Of a stretch of 64,000 bases of DNA, positions 36,311 to 46,545 are shown in pieces. The notes beneath the pieces were generated by a model. The model was not told the origin of the DNA. It did no database searches and saw nothing but the letters and a program-made list of their open reading frames with translations. Within the stretch, counting starts at the first letter, position 1. Every line of letters begins with the position of its first letter. Both the position numbers and the translations under genes were made by a program. The DNA is from Nitrosomonas sp. Nm51 (lineage in GTDB: Bacteria > Pseudomonadota > Gammaproteobacteria > Burkholderiales > Nitrosomonadaceae), in the NCBI RefSeq assembly GCF_900111165.1, contig NZ_FOGH01000009.1, positions 19,518 through 83,517 on the forward strand. The letters run 5' to 3'.

Positions 36311-37104
36311 ATGGTTATCCGCAAACATACCGTATTCCCTGATGAGTTTCCCGAAGCCTGGGCGTCCGACTGGAGCGAGGACGAATTCGGGTTGTGGATG
36401 GCGTTCACGTATAAAAGCGTGCGTCAGGCGTTCCGATGGTGCGAGCCGGGGATATTTTTGATGGGTTCGCCAAAAGATGAATCGGAACGGAACGACGATG
36501 AGCCGCAACATGAAGTTACATTAACCAAAGGTTTCTGGATTGCTGACACAACTGTGACCCAGACATTATGGCAAGTAGTCATGGATGAAAATCTCAGTGA
36601 ATTTAAAGGGGAAGAACGGCCGGTAGAACATGTCAGTTGGGGGATGCGCAGGCGTTTATCTCCAAAATGAACGGCCTGAAAGCGGGATTGAAGTTGTGTC
36701 TGCCAACGGAAGTGCAATGGGAATATGCGTGCCGGGCCGGAACAACGACACCATTTTGTTGGGGCGACCAAATTGATTCGTCGCTGGTTAATTACGACGG
36801 GAATTATCCCTATAGCGATGGCCAACGCGATGAATTCCGAGAACAGACAGTTGACGTGAAGGCTTTGCCTTGCAACGACTGGGGGTTGTACCAGATGCAT
36901 GGCAACGTAAGGGAATGGTGTCAGGACTGGTTTGGTGGTTACCCGTCAGGACCAGTGACCGATCCACAAGGCCCGGATACTGGTCACGACCGCGTGTTGC
37001 GCGGCGGCTCGTGGATCCTCCACGGCATGCATTGCCGTTCTGCAAGCCGCAGCTTCGATCCGTCTTATCGCCGCTACAATACTGGTTTCCGTCTTGCTCG
37101 ATAA
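36311..37104 (+). pseudogene. FGE-fold (SUMF1) paralog broken by a single-base frameshift
   Basis: This is a close paralog of the 34620 gene. The reading frame is open from ATG 36311 (MVIRKHTVFPDEFPEAWASD) to the shift near 36640, where the paralog has TTGGGAGGATG and this copy has TTGGGGGATG, so one A is lost. The rest is intact in the next frame (AQAFISKMNGL to GFRLAR, stop at 37102). The two copies are very similar except in the last 30 residues, where about half differ. A sequencing error in the G5 run is possible. Confidence 0.82.
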
Positions 37105-37107
37105 TCG

Positions 37108-37186
37108 TAGGGTGCAATAACCAAGGGGCATTGCACCATTGGGCGCATCTTTAAGGCGCAATGCGCTGCGCTTATTGGCACCCTAC
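37108..37186. repeat. BIME: two inverted REP units, best preserved copy
   Basis: GTAGGGTGCAATAACC at the left and the complement of TTATTGGCACCCTAC at the right form long matching arms, with inner GGCATTGCACC and GGCGCAATGCGCTGCG. The element fills nearly the whole gap between the FGE-like pseudogene and yicC and could form a strong hairpin at the end of both convergent transcripts. Confidence 0.85.
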
Positions 37187-37207
37187 AAAGCATCCTACAA
37201 AACTTTT

Positions 37208-38074
37208 TTATTCAATATTCTGTACCTGCTCACGCATCTGTTCAATCAGGACCTTTAGTTCCATGGCGATTTTGGAGATGTCGATATCGACGGATTTGGA
37301 GCCGATGGTATTCGCCTCGCGGTTGAGTTCCTGCATCAGAAAATCGAGGCGCTTGCCGACGGTTCCGCCGGTGTTCAGAATGCGTTCGACTTCGTCCAGG
37401 TGGGTTTGCAGGCGGGAAAGTTCTTCGTCGATGTCGATTTTGGCGGCGTAAATGGTGATTTCCTGGCGGATGCGTTCGTCATCAAGATGGTTAAGCGCCT
37501 CTTGCAGGCGCGTGCTGAGTTTTTCCTCGAATGCTGCGATCAAGGCGGGTATGCGCGGCAGAATTGCGGCGACATGCTGGCGCATACGGGTAACGCGCTC
37601 AAGCAATACCGCTTGCAGTTTCTCGCCTTCGCGCATACGGGCCGCTTTTAAGTCCGGCAGAACCGCCTGCAACAGTGTAAGCGTGCTTTGATGTAATGTA
37701 CCGGTGGACAGCGTGTTGTTGCCGAGCATGCCGGGCCAGTTCAAAATCTCGGCAACAGACAAACCGGCGGTTTCAGGCAATGAGGTTTTGACTGCTGTGT
37801 TTAATTCCAGCAGTTTTTGCAGTAACGCCGAATTGAGTGCCTGCGGATTTTCAATGGCCGAATGCGGCGTGAAGTTCAGGCGGCATTCGATTTTTCCGCG
37901 GGATAACTGTTGCGCGATGTGCTCGCGGATTTTGGGCTCCAGCGCCCGAAAATCGTCCGGCAGGCGTAACTGAATATCCAGAAAACGATTGTTGACCGCG
38001 CGTAATTCCAGCGTCAGTGTGCCGTCGGGAGTGGATTGCGACCGGTTTGCATAACCGGTCATGCTGCTGATCAT
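37208..38074 (-). CDS. yicC: YicC-family endoribonuclease
   Basis: The 288-residue protein has the YicC N-terminal signature MISSMTGYANRSQ, then ELRAVNNRFLDIQLRLPDDF and RGKIECRLNF, and the C-terminal DUF1732 region (GKRLDFLMQELNREANTIGS). YicC proteins are reported to act in RNA turnover as metal-dependent endoribonucleases. Downstream of prfC on the same strand with a 26-base gap, it may be co-transcribed. Confidence 0.93.
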   Translation of the reverse strand: MISSMTGYANRSQSTPDGTLTLELRAVNNRFLDIQLRLPDDFRALEPKIREHIAQQLSRGKIECRLNFTPHSAIENPQALNSALLQKLLELNTAVKTSLPETAGLSVAEILNWPGMLGNNTLSTGTLHQSTLTLLQAVLPDLKAARMREGEKLQAVLLERVTRMRQHVAAILPRIPALIAAFEEKLSTRLQEALNHLDDERIRQEITIYAAKIDIDEELSRLQTHLDEVERILNTGGTVGKRLDFLMQELNREANTIGSKSVDIDISKIAMELKVLIEQMREQVQNIE

Positions 38075-38100
38075 AGGGAATGTGTCCTGTGTGTAAAAAA

Positions 38101-39702
38101 TTATTGCGTTTGAAAAACCAGCCCGGCATGCTCGCGCATTTTATGAAACTGCACGGACGGCCAGTTTTCTTCGGCGACGCTGATTTCAGCGCCGAATGAA
38201 GCCAGAAATGTCGGCGCGTCTACAGCGTCATAGGCAATGCGGTGGGCGTTGGCTTCTATAAAGCGCTGCAGTTCGCGCGGATCGTCCGCCGTCACCCAGC
38301 GCGCCAGCTGATATTTGGCCGGTGCGATCCGGGCGGCGACGGCGTATTCATGCTGCAGCCGGTGCGCGACAACTTCAAATTGCAGAATGCCTACCGCGCC
38401 GAGTAGCAGCATGTTGCCGAGATGCGGACGGAATACCTGGATCGCACCTTCTTCGCCGAGCTGCGTCAGCCCGAGTTTGAGCTGTTTGCTGCGCAGCGGG
38501 TCGGCCACTTCGACTGTGCGGAAAATTTCCGGCGCAAAAAAGGGCAGGCCGGTAAACTGCAGCGATTCACCCTCGGTCAGGGTGTCGCCGAGCTGCAGGG
38601 TGCCGTGATTGGGTATGCCGATAATATCGCCGGGATAGGCTTCTTCAAGAATGTCGCGGCGCTGCGATAAAAACGACACCACGGTGTTGGTGCGGATATC
38701 TTTGCCGCTGCGTGCGACTTTAAGATTCATGCCGCGCTTGAACTGACCGGAACAGATGCGTAAAAAAGCAATGCGGTCGCGGTGCGCCGGGTTCATATTG
38801 GCCTGGATTTTAAAGACGACGCCGGAAAATTTCTGCTCATCGGGCAGTACTTCGCGTTGCATCGCCTGGCGGGGTTCGGGTGGCGGCGCCAGGTCTACCA
38901 GCGCGTCCAGCACTTCGCGTACGCCGAAATTATTGATAGCAGAACCAAAGAAAACCGGAGTCTGCCGACCGGCAAGAAACGCCGCGTGGTCAAATGTGTG
39001 CGTGGCGCCTTCAATCAGTTCGATTTCCTGCTGCGCGTCGCTCAGGGCGGAGCCGAAACGCATTCGTACATCGTTATCGTCCAGATTTGTGATGAACTCG
39101 TCTGCGGTGCCGGCACGGTCGGCGCCCGGTTTGAAAACACGCAGCCCCTGTTTGCGCAGATCGTATACGCCCTGAAAAGCGCGGCCCATGCCGATCGGCC
39201 AGGTGAAAGGCACCGCATCCATGCCGAGCGTGCGTTCAATTTCGTCGATCAGATCAAGTGGCGGCTGCACCTCGCGGTCCATTTTATTGATAAAGGTCAA
39301 TATCGGTGTATACCGTGCACGGCAGACTTCCAGCAGGCGCAAGGTCTGCTCCTCGACGCCGTTGGCGGCGTCAATCACCATTAGTGCCGCATCGACGGCG
39401 GTCAACACCCGGTAGGTATCCTCCGAGAAATCCTGGTGGCCGGGCGTATCCAGCAGATTGATCACGCAGTCGCGGTATTCCATTTGCATGACCGAGCTGG
39501 CTACGGAAATGCCACGCTGCTTTTCGATTTCCATCCAGTCCGAGGTGGCGTGCCGGCTGGCTTTGCGTGCTTTGACGCTGCCGGCGATATGAATTGCTCC
39601 GGCATACATTAGCAGTTTCTCAGTAAGCGTCGTTTTACCTGCATCCGGATGGGAAATAATGGCGAACGTGCGCCGCCGCGTAGCTTCATTTCTAATGCTC
39701 AT
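38101..39702 (-). CDS. prfC: Peptide chain release factor 3 (RF3)
   Basis: This 533-residue translational GTPase starts at ATG 39702 (MSIRNEATRRRTFAIISHPD); the open frame extends 55 codons upstream but that part lies in yejF. The G motifs are HPDAGKTT (G1), DTPGHQDF (G3) and NKMD (G4). The RF3-specific C-terminal domain follows. RF3 releases RF1/RF2 from the ribosome after termination. The start lies 1 base after the yejF stop. Confidence 0.96.
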   Translation of the reverse strand: MSIRNEATRRRTFAIISHPDAGKTTLTEKLLMYAGAIHIAGSVKARKASRHATSDWMEIEKQRGISVASSVMQMEYRDCVINLLDTPGHQDFSEDTYRVLTAVDAALMVIDAANGVEEQTLRLLEVCRARYTPILTFINKMDREVQPPLDLIDEIERTLGMDAVPFTWPIGMGRAFQGVYDLRKQGLRVFKPGADRAGTADEFITNLDDNDVRMRFGSALSDAQQEIELIEGATHTFDHAAFLAGRQTPVFFGSAINNFGVREVLDALVDLAPPPEPRQAMQREVLPDEQKFSGVVFKIQANMNPAHRDRIAFLRICSGQFKRGMNLKVARSGKDIRTNTVVSFLSQRRDILEEAYPGDIIGIPNHGTLQLGDTLTEGESLQFTGLPFFAPEIFRTVEVADPLRSKQLKLGLTQLGEEGAIQVFRPHLGNMLLLGAVGILQFEVVAHRLQHEYAVAARIAPAKYQLARWVTADDPRELQRFIEANAHRIAYDAVDAPTFLASFGAEISVAEENWPSVQFHKMREHAGLVFQTQ

Positions 39703-39703
39703 G

Positions 39704-41758
39704 TCAGTCGGTATCGTGCTCCTGTGAATAAAGATAACAATGTGTATAGTGCGTTGGGCTGATTGTGCTGACTGCCGGATAAGACTGGCTGCAGACAGGC
39801 ATGGCATGCGGGCATCGCGGGTGAAAATGGCAGCCGGCCGGTGGCGAGGCGGGGGAGGGCAAATCACCTTTCAATTTTATCATGGATACAGCGGAGGATG
39901 CATCGATGACCGGAACGGCGGACAATAACGCCTGGGTATACGGATGCAGGGGATTTTCAATCACTTCGTCAATTCGCCCGCATTCAACAATACGGCCCAG
40001 GTACATGACGGCGATTTCATCAGCCAGATATTCGACAACCGAAATGTTATGCGTAATGAACAAAAAGGCGAGCCGGAATTCGTCCTGCAATGTGTTCAGC
40101 AGATTCAAAATCTGCGCCTGAACCGAGACGTCCAGCGCACTGGTCGGTTCGTCGCAGATCAGCAGTCTGGGATTGACCGCCAGCGCTCTGGCGATTGCTA
40201 TCCGTTGACGCTGGCCGCCTGAGAATTCATGTGGATAGCGCCACTTGGCTTCACTAGGCAAACCAACGCAATCAAGTAGTGCATCGATTGCTTTTTCGCG
40301 CGACAGTGGTGTCTGCGATGCCTGCGAATTCACTGCCGGTGCGTCGATATTCAGTGCATTCATGCCTTCCTCAATAATATCGATGATACGCATCCGCGGA
40401 TTCAGTGAAGAATAAGGATCCTGAAATACGAATTGAAGCTGTGAGCGTAACGGGCGTAACTGTTCACGTCGCATGCCTATCAGTTCGTTGCCGTTATAGC
40501 GGACATTGCCCGCCGTCGGTTCAATCAGCTGGAGAATGCTTTTACCGACAGTGGTTTTTCCGCAACCCGATTCGCCGACCAGCGCCAGCGTTTTTCCTGC
40601 AAAGATGTTCAGTGAGACGCCATCGACAGCCTTGACTTGTCCGACTGCGCGTTTGAACAGTCCTTTGCGTATCGGGAAATGAACCTTAAGCCCGGCGACT
40701 TGCAACAAAGGTTCGTTGGCCGGTGATTGCGGCGGTGCCGCTGCAGTTTTCAAAGCGGTACCGGAAATCGGTTTGTCTTGGACAGGCGCTGCAGCCGGAT
40801 CGTAAAGATGACAGCGGACTTTATGGTTGCCGGCAATGGCGTGCCATTGCGGTTCGGTATCGTGACAGCGTGCAAGAGCATACGTGCACCGGTCTGCAAA
40901 GCGGCAGCCTGTAAATTTCCGTGACAGCGAGGGTACCGTGCCGCTGATGACAGCCAGTTCCTGATGGCGTTTTTGTTTCGCCGGAAGTGATGCGAACAAC
41001 TGCTGTGAATACGGGTGCGCAGGCTGTGCGAAAAAGCTTTGCCGCGGGGCTTGTTCGACGATTTCTCCCGCATACATGACCGCAACGACCTGCGCCATTT
41101 CGCTGACGACGCCAAGGTCGTGCGTAATCAGTAAAATGGCCATGTGACGTTGCCGCTGCACCCGGCGCAGCAGCGCCAGCACCTGCGCCTGGATGGTGAC
41201 ATCAAGTGCGGTCGTGGGTTCGTCCGCAATCAACAGTTCCGGCTGGCCAGCGAGTGCCATGGCGATCATCGCCCGTTGCTTCATGCCGCCTGAAAACTGA
41301 AATGAAAATTCATGCATTCTCCGCTGTGCGTCAGGAATGCCGACCTGTTCCAGCAGTTCCGTGATACGGTGTTGCGCGTCTTCGTTATTCAGCCTTAAAT
41401 GCTGTTTTAACACTTCATTAATCTGATCCGCAATGGTCATGACCGGATTGAGGCTGAGCATGGGTTCCTGGAAGATCATGCTGATCAGTTTGCCGCGGAT
41501 CCGGCGCATCAAAGTTTCGGGTAACTGAAGGATGTCGTTGCCGCTGAGTTTGACCGTGCCCGACAGAATCTCGCCTGTGTCGGGCAATAACCGCATGATG
41601 GACAGTGCCGTCATGGATTTGCCGCAGCCTGATTCCCCAAGCAGGGCGAAAGTCTCTCCTTTATTGATGGCTAACGAAAGTCCATCGACAGCGCGCACCG
41701 GATTGCCGCCGGTGTGCAGTACCGTTTTCAGATTTTCTATTTCCAGGAGAGCGCTCAT
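39704..41758 (-). CDS. yejF: Oligopeptide-type ABC transporter, double ATPase (YejF-like)
   Basis: This 684-residue protein has two complete ATPase domains. Domain 1 has [12 protein letters not shown], signature [12 protein letters not shown] and Walker [13 protein letters not shown]. Domain 2 has [24 protein letters not shown] and [12 protein letters not shown]. Each is followed by the oligopeptide-specific C-terminal tail (one with [18 protein letters not shown]). It powers uptake of peptides or similar solutes through YejE/YejB-type permeases. Its ATG overlaps the yejE stop by 4 bases. Confidence 0.93.
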   Translation of the reverse strand: MSALLEIENLKTVLHTGGNPVRAVDGLSLAINKGETFALLGESGCGKSMTALSIMRLLPDTGEILSGTVKLSGNDILQLPETLMRRIRGKLISMIFQEPMLSLNPVMTIADQINEVLKQHLRLNNEDAQHRITELLEQVGIPDAQRRMHEFSFQFSGGMKQRAMIAMALAGQPELLIADEPTTALDVTIQAQVLALLRRVQRQRHMAILLITHDLGVVSEMAQVVAVMYAGEIVEQAPRQSFFAQPAHPYSQQLFASLPAKQKRHQELAVISGTVPSLSRKFTGCRFADRCTYALARCHDTEPQWHAIAGNHKVRCHLYDPAAAPVQDKPISGTALKTAAAPPQSPANEPLLQVAGLKVHFPIRKGLFKRAVGQVKAVDGVSLNIFAGKTLALVGESGCGKTTVGKSILQLIEPTAGNVRYNGNELIGMRREQLRPLRSQLQFVFQDPYSSLNPRMRIIDIIEEGMNALNIDAPAVNSQASQTPLSREKAIDALLDCVGLPSEAKWRYPHEFSGGQRQRIAIARALAVNPRLLICDEPTSALDVSVQAQILNLLNTLQDEFRLAFLFITHNISVVEYLADEIAVMYLGRIVECGRIDEVIENPLHPYTQALLSAVPVIDASSAVSMIKLKGDLPSPASPPAGCHFHPRCPHAMPVCSQSYPAVSTISPTHYTHCYLYSQEHDTD

Positions 41759-43293
41759 GGCTGCGGCGGTCGGTTGACAGTACCGGCTGAGGCCGGTGTG
41801 GCAGTTGACTGTGTTGCAGCAGCCTGTTGCGTTGTTGCGGGAGCAGCGCTATGGCCTGTGTTTGCTGGATGATTGTAATGCCGATACGTTTTGATGCGCG
41901 GATCGAGTGCTTTTTGCACCGCGTCCGCAAACAGGTTTGCACACAGCACCAGGGTAAACATGAATACAAACGCAGCCAGCAAGGCCCACCATACCATGGG
42001 CTCCCGGGCCATTTCCAGACGTGCCGCATTGATCATGGTGCCGAAACTGATCATGGAAGGGTCAACGCCTACGCCGACATATGACAGTACGGCTTCGGCG
42101 AGCACCAGGCCGCTGAAATCCATCACAGTGGCAATCAGGACAATGTACATGACATTGGGCAGAATATGGCGGCTGACGATGCGCCAGTGTGAAACGCCGA
42201 ACGCGTGCGCGGCCTGAATATATTCCATTTCCCGCAGCTTCAGCGTTTCTCCGCGCAATAACCGGCACAGGCTGGTCCAGCTGGTAATCCCCAGTATAAT
42301 ACATAAAAAAAGCAGACGGATATCGGCGCGTGCAGCGATCGTATCAAACATTTCCGGATGGGTCTCAATGTAGACCTGCATCATGAGAACGGTTGCGGCA
42401 ATCAACAGAACACTGGGGATTGAATTCAACGTGGTGTAAATATACTGAATCACATCGTCGATCCAGCCGCGGAAATAGCCCGCCGCTATACCCAGCAGTA
42501 ATGCGAAAGGTAGCATGATTAAAGTGGTCAGGGTGCCGATGATCAGCGCTATGCGTATACTCTTGAGTGAAAGATACAGCACATCCTGTCCGACCTTGTC
42601 GGTACCCAGTACATGATAGTGTGCAGCAAGCATGCCGATAACACCGGTCAGAACGGTGATAATCGCCAGCGTAATGAGAACGGCGTACCAGGGAATTTCT
42701 GTGGTACGCCGCCAGACGGCCTGAAAACACTGCGCAAAATTATTGCTTGAACGGCGCGCCATCAGCAGGCAAAGTATGGCATGCAGACCGCACCACACCA
42801 GTAATCCCAGGCCGGCACCGGCGGCAGCGCGCCAGCCGATATCCTGCAGATGCTCTGTTTCCGGGTTTTGAAGGTGCGCGCCGCCGAATTCAAGTCTGGC
42901 AAAAGTGCGTATCTGGCTGCCGTCTGGCAGATCGACGGTTTCTTTGGTATGTAAATGCGTTGCCAGTGGCGCCGAATATGTTTTTTCAACGTTGGCTCGC
43001 AACGGTGTGAGCATGATATCGAGCACGCTGAGCACTTCAACACTGTATACACTTTTTCCGGCACTGTCTGTATGCGGCAGAGCGGGCCGGAAGTGCAGCG
43101 TGTCCAGCAATCCGATAAAAATAAAAACCAGTAAAACGGTAAGTGCGGACATGCCGCTGGCGCTGTGTCCGACTCTTCTCCATGGCGCAAGTAAATGTTC
43201 ATTGCTGCGGACATGCCATATGGTAACGAGCACGATAAAAACCACTAGAAAAACCAGTGCATCTGTCCAGAGAATAACGGGTTTAAATGGCAT
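41755..43293 (-). CDS. yejE: Oligopeptide-type ABC transporter permease (YejE/OppC-like)
   Basis: This 512-residue permease has an N-terminal OppC_N region, a long insertion and a C-terminal BPD_transp_1 domain with the EAA-type loop (AHAFGVSHWRIVSRHILPNV). It is longer than most OppC proteins, consistent with YejE. The usual partners yejA (binding protein) and yejB (second permease) are not upstream; instead a 182-base gap and an unrelated MacB-like exporter follow. They must be encoded elsewhere or be lost. Confidence 0.88.
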   Translation of the reverse strand: MPFKPVILWTDALVFLVVFIVLVTIWHVRSNEHLLAPWRRVGHSASGMSALTVLLVFIFIGLLDTLHFRPALPHTDSAGKSVYSVEVLSVLDIMLTPLRANVEKTYSAPLATHLHTKETVDLPDGSQIRTFARLEFGGAHLQNPETEHLQDIGWRAAAGAGLGLLVWCGLHAILCLLMARRSSNNFAQCFQAVWRRTTEIPWYAVLITLAIITVLTGVIGMLAAHYHVLGTDKVGQDVLYLSLKSIRIALIIGTLTTLIMLPFALLLGIAAGYFRGWIDDVIQYIYTTLNSIPSVLLIAATVLMMQVYIETHPEMFDTIAARADIRLLFLCIILGITSWTSLCRLLRGETLKLREMEYIQAAHAFGVSHWRIVSRHILPNVMYIVLIATVMDFSGLVLAEAVLSYVGVGVDPSMISFGTMINAARLEMAREPMVWWALLAAFVFMFTLVLCANLFADAVQKALDPRIKTYRHYNHPANTGHSAAPATTQQAAATQSTATPASAGTVNRPPQP

Positions 43294-43475
43294 TTCTGTT
43301 CAAACCAGGTGGCAAAATCAAAGATGGATGTGTCAGGTCAGTGGTTATAACATAATTGTGTCCGGTTCACCATTAACTTGTCACGATCCGGCCGATCATG
43401 CGTCAGCCTGACGTCCCGGGCACCTTTTTCTGAACGGGCTTTGGGCGCATATTGTCTGAAGACTGCCAATACAGC

Positions 43476-44675
43476 TTACTCGGTATGCAGCGCATCGACC
43501 GGATTCAGTCGGGCGGCGCGCATGGCAGGGACCACACCGGCCGCCAGGCCTATCAGTATGGAGATGGCCAGAGCGCCCAGAACATAGTCCCAGGGTATAT
43601 TCACGGGCAAGTTGACCACAAAAATTTTAAGCAAACCGGCCAGACTCGAACCGGCGGCAAGTCCCGCCAGCCCCCCCAGCGTTGATAACACGGTCGACTC
43701 AATCAAAAACAGAATACGTATACGCGCGCGCGTCGTTCCCAGTGCGGTTAATAATCCGATTTCAGCCACACGTTCCGCGACTGCGATATGCATCAATGTC
43801 ACCATACCGACAGCACCTACCAGCAGAGAAATACCGCCCAAAGCTGCAACAGCGAATTTGAGTACGTTCAGAACGGTTGAGAGCGTGCTGAGCATTTGCT
43901 GTTGCGGTGTCACCGTAAAGTCCTCGCGCCCGTGCCGTGCGGTAAGAATATCCTTCAGCGCATCGACAACGGCTTCCAAGGGTGCATCGGGCCGATAGGA
44001 TATATTGATTTCCATCACGCCTTCCCGGTTAAAAACTTCCAGCGCCCGTGTGGTTGGTATGTACACTGTGTCATCCAGGTCGAATCCAAGCACATGTCCT
44101 TTCGGCGCCATGACGCCGATGATCCGGAAACGGGATCCTCCGGCCTGAAGAATTTCGCCCAAAGGGTTATCGCTGCCGAACAATTCCTGATGTACCTTGG
44201 CGCCGAGTACAGCATAAGCGCGCGGATTACGCGGATCGTCATCGGGCAGGAATCGGCCGATAGCAACCTGCATATTGAATGCGCGCGAAAAATCGGGGCT
44301 CTGGCCGTACAACGTAACGCGCCTGCCGAGTCCGTTGGCCTTGATTTCCGCATTGCCCATAACACTTGCGTTGGTATACTGTACATAATGGGAATTGCCC
44401 AGCGCAACCGCGTCGTCGATGGTCAACAGGCGCGCACTGCCGATAGCGCCCAGCGATCCGCCGTGCGTTGTGATTTTGCCGGGAGTGATGGTGATGATAT
44501 TGGTTCCGAATTGAGTGAATTCAGATAATACAAAGCGCTGTACCCCGTCGCCGATGGCGGTTAACAGGATGACCGCGGCGATGCCGATAGCAATACCTGA
44601 AGCCGATAAAGCGGTGCGCAGGCGATGCGCGGTCAGAGAGCGGAAGGCAAAGTGCAGTGTATCAATTGTGTTCAT
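43476..44675 (-). CDS. MacB-like ABC exporter permease (second of two)
   Basis: The 399-residue protein has a MacB periplasmic core domain and the FtsX-type four-helix topology: one helix near the N-terminus (ALSASGIAIGIAAVILLTAI) and three at the C-terminus (LGGISLLVGAVGMVTLMHIA, STVLSTLGGLAGLAAGSSLA, YVLGALAISILIGLAAGVVP). The conserved ERVAEIGLLTALGTTRARIR coupling helix is present. It overlaps the first permease by 4 bases and probably forms a heterodimer with it. Confidence 0.88.
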   Translation of the reverse strand: MNTIDTLHFAFRSLTAHRLRTALSASGIAIGIAAVILLTAIGDGVQRFVLSEFTQFGTNIITITPGKITTHGGSLGAIGSARLLTIDDAVALGNSHYVQYTNASVMGNAEIKANGLGRRVTLYGQSPDFSRAFNMQVAIGRFLPDDDPRNPRAYAVLGAKVHQELFGSDNPLGEILQAGGSRFRIIGVMAPKGHVLGFDLDDTVYIPTTRALEVFNREGVMEINISYRPDAPLEAVVDALKDILTARHGREDFTVTPQQQMLSTLSTVLNVLKFAVAALGGISLLVGAVGMVTLMHIAVAERVAEIGLLTALGTTRARIRILFLIESTVLSTLGGLAGLAAGSSLAGLLKIFVVNLPVNIPWDYVLGALAISILIGLAAGVVPAMRAARLNPVDALHTE

Positions 44676-45874
44676 TGTTTGCCCAGCGCCTGAACGGGGT
44701 CCAGACGTGCGGCCTTGTTAGCCGGTAGAATACTGGCCAGAATACCGGTAATCAGGGCGACCAGAATACCGGCCACACTTGCCCATACGGGTGCCCAGGC
44801 AGGCAAATCCGGGTATGCCAGACGCAGCAGGAGACTGCCCAGCTGGCCCAGCAGAAAGCCGAACACTGCGCCTGCCGTAGACAGCCACATTGCTTCGGCA
44901 AAAAACAAAAAACGGATATCCGCAGCAGGCGCGCCTATCGCTTTCAATAGCCCGATTTCCGAGGTGCGCTGATTCACGGCCACCAGCATGACGTTCATCA
45001 CCAGAATACCCGCAACAATCAGACTGATCGCGGCAATACCCGCAACAGCAAGCGTCAATGCATGCAAAATCCGGTCGAATGTTGCCAGGATCGCATCTTG
45101 CGTAATGACAGTGATATCTTCCTCGCCGTCGTGACTTTGTTTCAGTGTTTCCAGTATGGCTTCTTTGGCCGGCTCTATGGCATCGTGGCTTTTGGCTTCG
45201 ACCAGTATCCGGAACAAGGATGTGGTGTTGAATAGTGACTGCGCCTGTTTGACCGGTATGATCACGATTTCGTCGGTATTGTGGCCCATGGTTTTCCCCT
45301 GGGGGGCGAGTATGCCGGATACCAGGAAACGGCGCTCATTCAGTCTGACGCGCTGCCCGATAGCTTGCGTGCGCGGAAAGAATTCACGAGCGAGTTGAGA
45401 ACCGAGTACGATCTGGGCGCTGTAGTCAGCACCACGCTTCAGAAAACTGCCTTGCGCCAGCTTCATATGCCGTATGGGAATGAGATCCGCATTGCTGCCG
45501 AGCACGGTTACTTCGCGCAGCCTGTTTGCGGCAGAAAGCTCCGCTTCGCCAACATTCAACGGCGCATACCGCCTGACTTGCGACAGTCTGCCAAGCAGCT
45601 GCGCGTCTTTCAGCGTCAAATCGCGCGGGGTCTGTCCCAGTACGGCGCCGGGGAAAGCGCCGGATGTTTCCGCCCGGCCGGGCATGACAACAAGCAAATT
45701 GGTACCGATCGAAGAAAACTGGTTCACGACATAATTCCGGGCGCCGTCGCCCAATGCAGTTAGCACGACAACGGCTGCAACACCCAGTGTCATGGCCAGA
45801 ATAATCAAAACTGAGCGCAGGCGGTAACTGAGTACTGTTTTAAGCGATAAATGAAATGTATCAGCCAGCGTCAT
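44672..45874 (-). CDS. MacB-like ABC exporter permease (first of two)
   Basis: This 400-residue paralog of the next permease has the same layout: N-terminal helix (SVLIILAMTLGVAAVVVLTA), MacB-type periplasmic core, and three C-terminal helices with the coupling motif QRTSEIGLLKAIGAPAADIR. It overlaps both the ATPase gene upstream and the second permease downstream by 4 bases, so the stoichiometry is translationally coupled. The substrate is unknown. Confidence 0.88.
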   Translation of the reverse strand: MTLADTFHLSLKTVLSYRLRSVLIILAMTLGVAAVVVLTALGDGARNYVVNQFSSIGTNLLVVMPGRAETSGAFPGAVLGQTPRDLTLKDAQLLGRLSQVRRYAPLNVGEAELSAANRLREVTVLGSNADLIPIRHMKLAQGSFLKRGADYSAQIVLGSQLAREFFPRTQAIGQRVRLNERRFLVSGILAPQGKTMGHNTDEIVIIPVKQAQSLFNTTSLFRILVEAKSHDAIEPAKEAILETLKQSHDGEEDITVITQDAILATFDRILHALTLAVAGIAAISLIVAGILVMNVMLVAVNQRTSEIGLLKAIGAPAADIRFLFFAEAMWLSTAGAVFGFLLGQLGSLLLRLAYPDLPAWAPVWASVAGILVALITGILASILPANKAARLDPVQALGKQ

Positions 45875-46545
45875 GCTTTTTTATCAGCAATAATTTTTCC
45901 GTCACGCAGTATCAGTTGACGGTGCGCACGGTCGCCGAGTTCACGGTCATGTGTAACAACTATCAGCGTAGTGCCGGTTTTATGCAGATTCTCCAGTAAC
46001 GCAATAACTTCCGCGCCAATTCGATGATCCAGATTTCCGGTTGGTTCATCAGCCAGTATGGCTGTCGGTTGCATAATGGTGGCGCGGGCGATGGCGACGC
46101 GCTGCCGCTGTCCGCCGGATAATTCAGATGGCCGGTGAGTGGCGCGATCCGAGAGGTCAAATGCACGCAACGCTTCGTTTACGCGCAACTTGCGTTCGCT
46201 GGGTGCCAGGCCACTGAGAACCAGAGGCAGCTCGATATTCTCGGCAGCCGTCAAACGCGGAACCAGATGAAACGACTGAAACACAAACCCGATTTTTTCA
46301 CGGCGGTACTGCGCCTGTTCGGGTTCCGATAAATCAGTGACCGTCCTGCCGTCGAGCTGGTAACTGCCGCTGTCCGGCCTGTCGAGCAAGCCGATCACAT
46401 TCAGCAACGTTGATTTACCCGAGCCGGATGGCCCCATGATGGCTACATATCCACCATCCTGTATTTCAAGATCGATTTGATTTAACGCATAAATGGTTTG
46501 CCCGCCCATGCGGAAAATGCGCGTAATGCCGGTGAGCTCAATCAT
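45871..46545 (-). CDS. MacB/LolD-type ABC exporter ATPase
   Basis: With the start at ATG 46545 (MIELTGITRIFRMGGQTIYA) the protein has 224 residues, normal for MacB/LolD ATPases. Walker A is GPSGSGKSTLLNVIGLLDRP, the signature is LSGGQRQRVAIARA and Walker B is AILADEPTGNLD. An upstream in-frame start at 46611 lies inside the adaptor gene and is rejected. It serves the two permeases that follow. Confidence 0.93.
   Translation of the reverse strand: MIELTGITRIFRMGGQTIYALNQIDLEIQDGGYVAIMGPSGSGKSTLLNVIGLLDRPDSGSYQLDGRTVTDLSEPEQAQYRREKIGFVFQSFHLVPRLTAAENIELPLVLSGLAPSERKLRVNEALRAFDLSDRATHRPSELSGGQRQRVAIARATIMQPTAILADEPTGNLDHRIGAEVIALLENLHKTGTTLIVVTHDRELGDRAHRQLILRDGKIIADKKA

Noticed and set aside
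34003..37186. Complete diversity-generating retroelement
   Set aside because: Variable-region-like C-termini exist but no reverse transcriptase, accessory gene or template repeat is found in the window; kept only as a hypothesis.
34536..37186. CRISPR array
   Set aside because: The repeats are few, inverted, unevenly spaced and tied to a RAYT gene, so they are REP/BIME elements.
38782..39384. 200-codon plus-strand frame
   Set aside because: It is wholly antisense to prfC, whose G motifs are intact; a long shadow frame in GC-richer DNA.
42905..43411. 168-codon plus-strand frame
   Set aside because: It is antisense to yejE over most of its length and has low-complexity composition.
43896..44528. 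210-codon plus-strand frame
   Set aside because: It is antisense to the MacB-like permease; no motif or ribosome site.
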